Under the pieces are notes generated by a model that did not search any database, was not told the DNA's origin, and worked only from the letters and a program-made list of their open reading frames with translations. From the NCBI GenBank assembly GCA_016584495.1, contig WAID01000006.1, forward strand, positions 3,100,001 to 3,164,000: a stretch of 64,000 nt of DNA, given 5' to 3'. Made by a program: the position numbers and the translations under genes. This DNA comes from Celoporthe dispersa (Eukaryota; Ascomycota; Sordariomycetes; Diaporthales; Cryphonectriaceae). Positions 62,899-64,000 of this stretch are shown here, piece after piece (position 1 is the stretch's first letter; every line of letters begins with the position of its first letter).

Positions 62899-64000
62899 AT
62901 GGCTTCAGCACCCAGCGATAAGAAGGCCGAGAAGTCCACCTGGGCTTCCGCCGTCGACTCTATCAACCCTTGGGCTGGTAGCCGAAGTTCTACTCCGGTC
63001 CCAAAAGAACCAGTGCCACCGACGCCACCGAAGCCGGGCAGTACCGCAGGAGCCGATCACAGCATCAACCTCATATACGGCTTGAGCGCCAAGAGGTACC
63101 CGCTGGACTGCCCGCCCCTGAAAGTCCAGTGGTTCCACGCTGTCGATGTGAGTGCATTCCCTAGGGCCTGATTGCTAATGGTGTTGGCTAGCTATAGTTC
63201 TTTGCTGACAGGCCGGAACGTCGTTAGGTGCCGAAACGAAAACCCCAGCTCATCAAGGGCAAGAAGAGAACAGAAGACTCGACACCGCCTGCACCTCCCA
63301 AGAAGTGGGTACCATTCCTGCCCCACGACTCTCGATCCATAGAGCACACATACCAGAGTATTTTTGGAGGGCAGGGAGAGGAAGAGGCACGACAGAACGT
63401 CGACAAGAAGGGACTCCGACAGTAGCGACGATGAGACGGGTTCCAAGGTGGCTGTAAACGAGGACTACCTGTTCGACGTGGACATCAAGAAGCGTGAGCT
63501 GGCGCCGGTCTACTGGCTGGGCCCTATCTACGACGTACGACGGGGCAGCTGGTTCTACCAGGAAGGGTCGAGTCTGCGTCCGTGCGAGGAAAACCTGGCT
63601 GCGCAGCTCGAGGAGGGCTATCTCAAGTGCAGACCCTGGCTTTACGCTGGTGAGTTGGACCATCGGCCATCCAAGCGACGAAAGATTAACAACTGGGTAG
63701 CCTCGAGGCTCCGCAGCGAATCCAAATCGAAGGGGGATGTCACTCCAAAGGCGTCTGTGGAGAATCTCAAGGCGCAGGCAGCGGCACAAGCCCAGAGCTC
63801 GACGAAGCCTGCCGTACCGCCCCCCACGCCACAGGCGCACAGGCTCTTCGGCGCATGGATGAACTCAGTAGCAACCTACCAGGACTCGACCACAGCATGG
63901 CTGAATTCTGATGGAGTGTTATCGTGGGTAACCTCAACCGTGTATGAACGCTTTGCCGGCGGCGGATACATGAGCGGCATCAAGGTTGTTCGCGGCTATA
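62899..64000 (+). CDS. DDHD-domain phospholipase A1-like protein, 5' part, with one frame break (partial at right edge)
   Basis: Intracellular PA-PLA1/DDHD family, which hydrolyses acyl chains of phosphatidic acid and related lipids and acts in membrane trafficking. Exon 1 is 62899-63147 and exon 2 starts at 63228 after an 80 bp intron (GTGAGT and GTTAG ends), continuing past the window end. Visible family hallmarks: VQWFHAVDV-PKRKP, WVPFLPHDSRSIE, VNEDYLFDVDI, LAPVYWLGPIYDVRRGSWFY with SSLRPCEENLAAQLEEGY, then a Lys/Ser/Ala-rich insert and MSGIKVVRGY at the edge. The lipase GxSxG and DDHD motifs would lie beyond the window. One extra base in the GGG at 63374-63376 shifts the frame, which otherwise ends at a TAG near 63423; the rest of the protein resumes in the next frame. 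The start follows a CT-mixed leader and gives MASAPSDKKAEKS. Confidence 0.85.

Overview
The window is nuclear DNA from a filamentous ascomycete, most likely a Sordariomycete. The evidence is short (55-150 bp) GT-AG introns, CT-rich promoters, GC-rich coding sequence, and typical Pezizomycotina products: a cellobiose dehydrogenase, a GH5 endoglucanase, COP9 signalosome subunit 3, a CHD3/Mit1-type remodeller and a GPI-anchored Cys-rich wall protein. I see no bacterial, viral or transposon genes and no rRNA, tRNA or CRISPR array.

Layout: (1) 1-337 holds the 5' part of a leftward gene, perhaps a transcriptional regulator. (2) About 340-22,400 is a 22 kb gene desert full of di- and trinucleotide repeats, purine/pyrimidine tracts, a CAGGT-type minisatellite and short GTAC-rich palindromes. 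(3) 22.4-23.4 kb is a single-BRCT protein. (4) 25.7-37.6 kb is a housekeeping block: dienelactone hydrolase (-), RPA1 (+), CSN3 (-), dihydroorotase (+) and a CCCH zinc-finger protein (-). (5) 38.5-47.6 kb has a Mit1/CHD3-like remodeller (-) divergent from an MRM1-like rRNA 2'-O-methyltransferase (+). (6) 48.3-56.8 kb is a secretome block: a GPI-anchored Cys-rich protein (+), a GH5 cellulase (-) and cellobiose dehydrogenase (+). The last two are divergent across a 2.55 kb shared promoter region. (7) 57.2-61.7 kb is RNA polymerase III largest subunit (-), divergent from a DDHD phospholipase (+) that runs off the right edge.

At least sixteen single-base reading-frame breaks occur, mostly in short homopolymers, in ten of the thirteen genes, including essential ones. 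Undoing each one makes the summed exon lengths exact multiples of three in every complete gene except the CCCH protein, whose last exon stays uncertain. I read them as sequencing or assembly indels rather than pseudogenes. Protein lengths given below assume those corrections. The functional links that stand out are a cellulose-oxidation pair (GH5 plus CDH) with a shared intergenic region, and RPA1 preceded by two MluI cell-cycle boxes.
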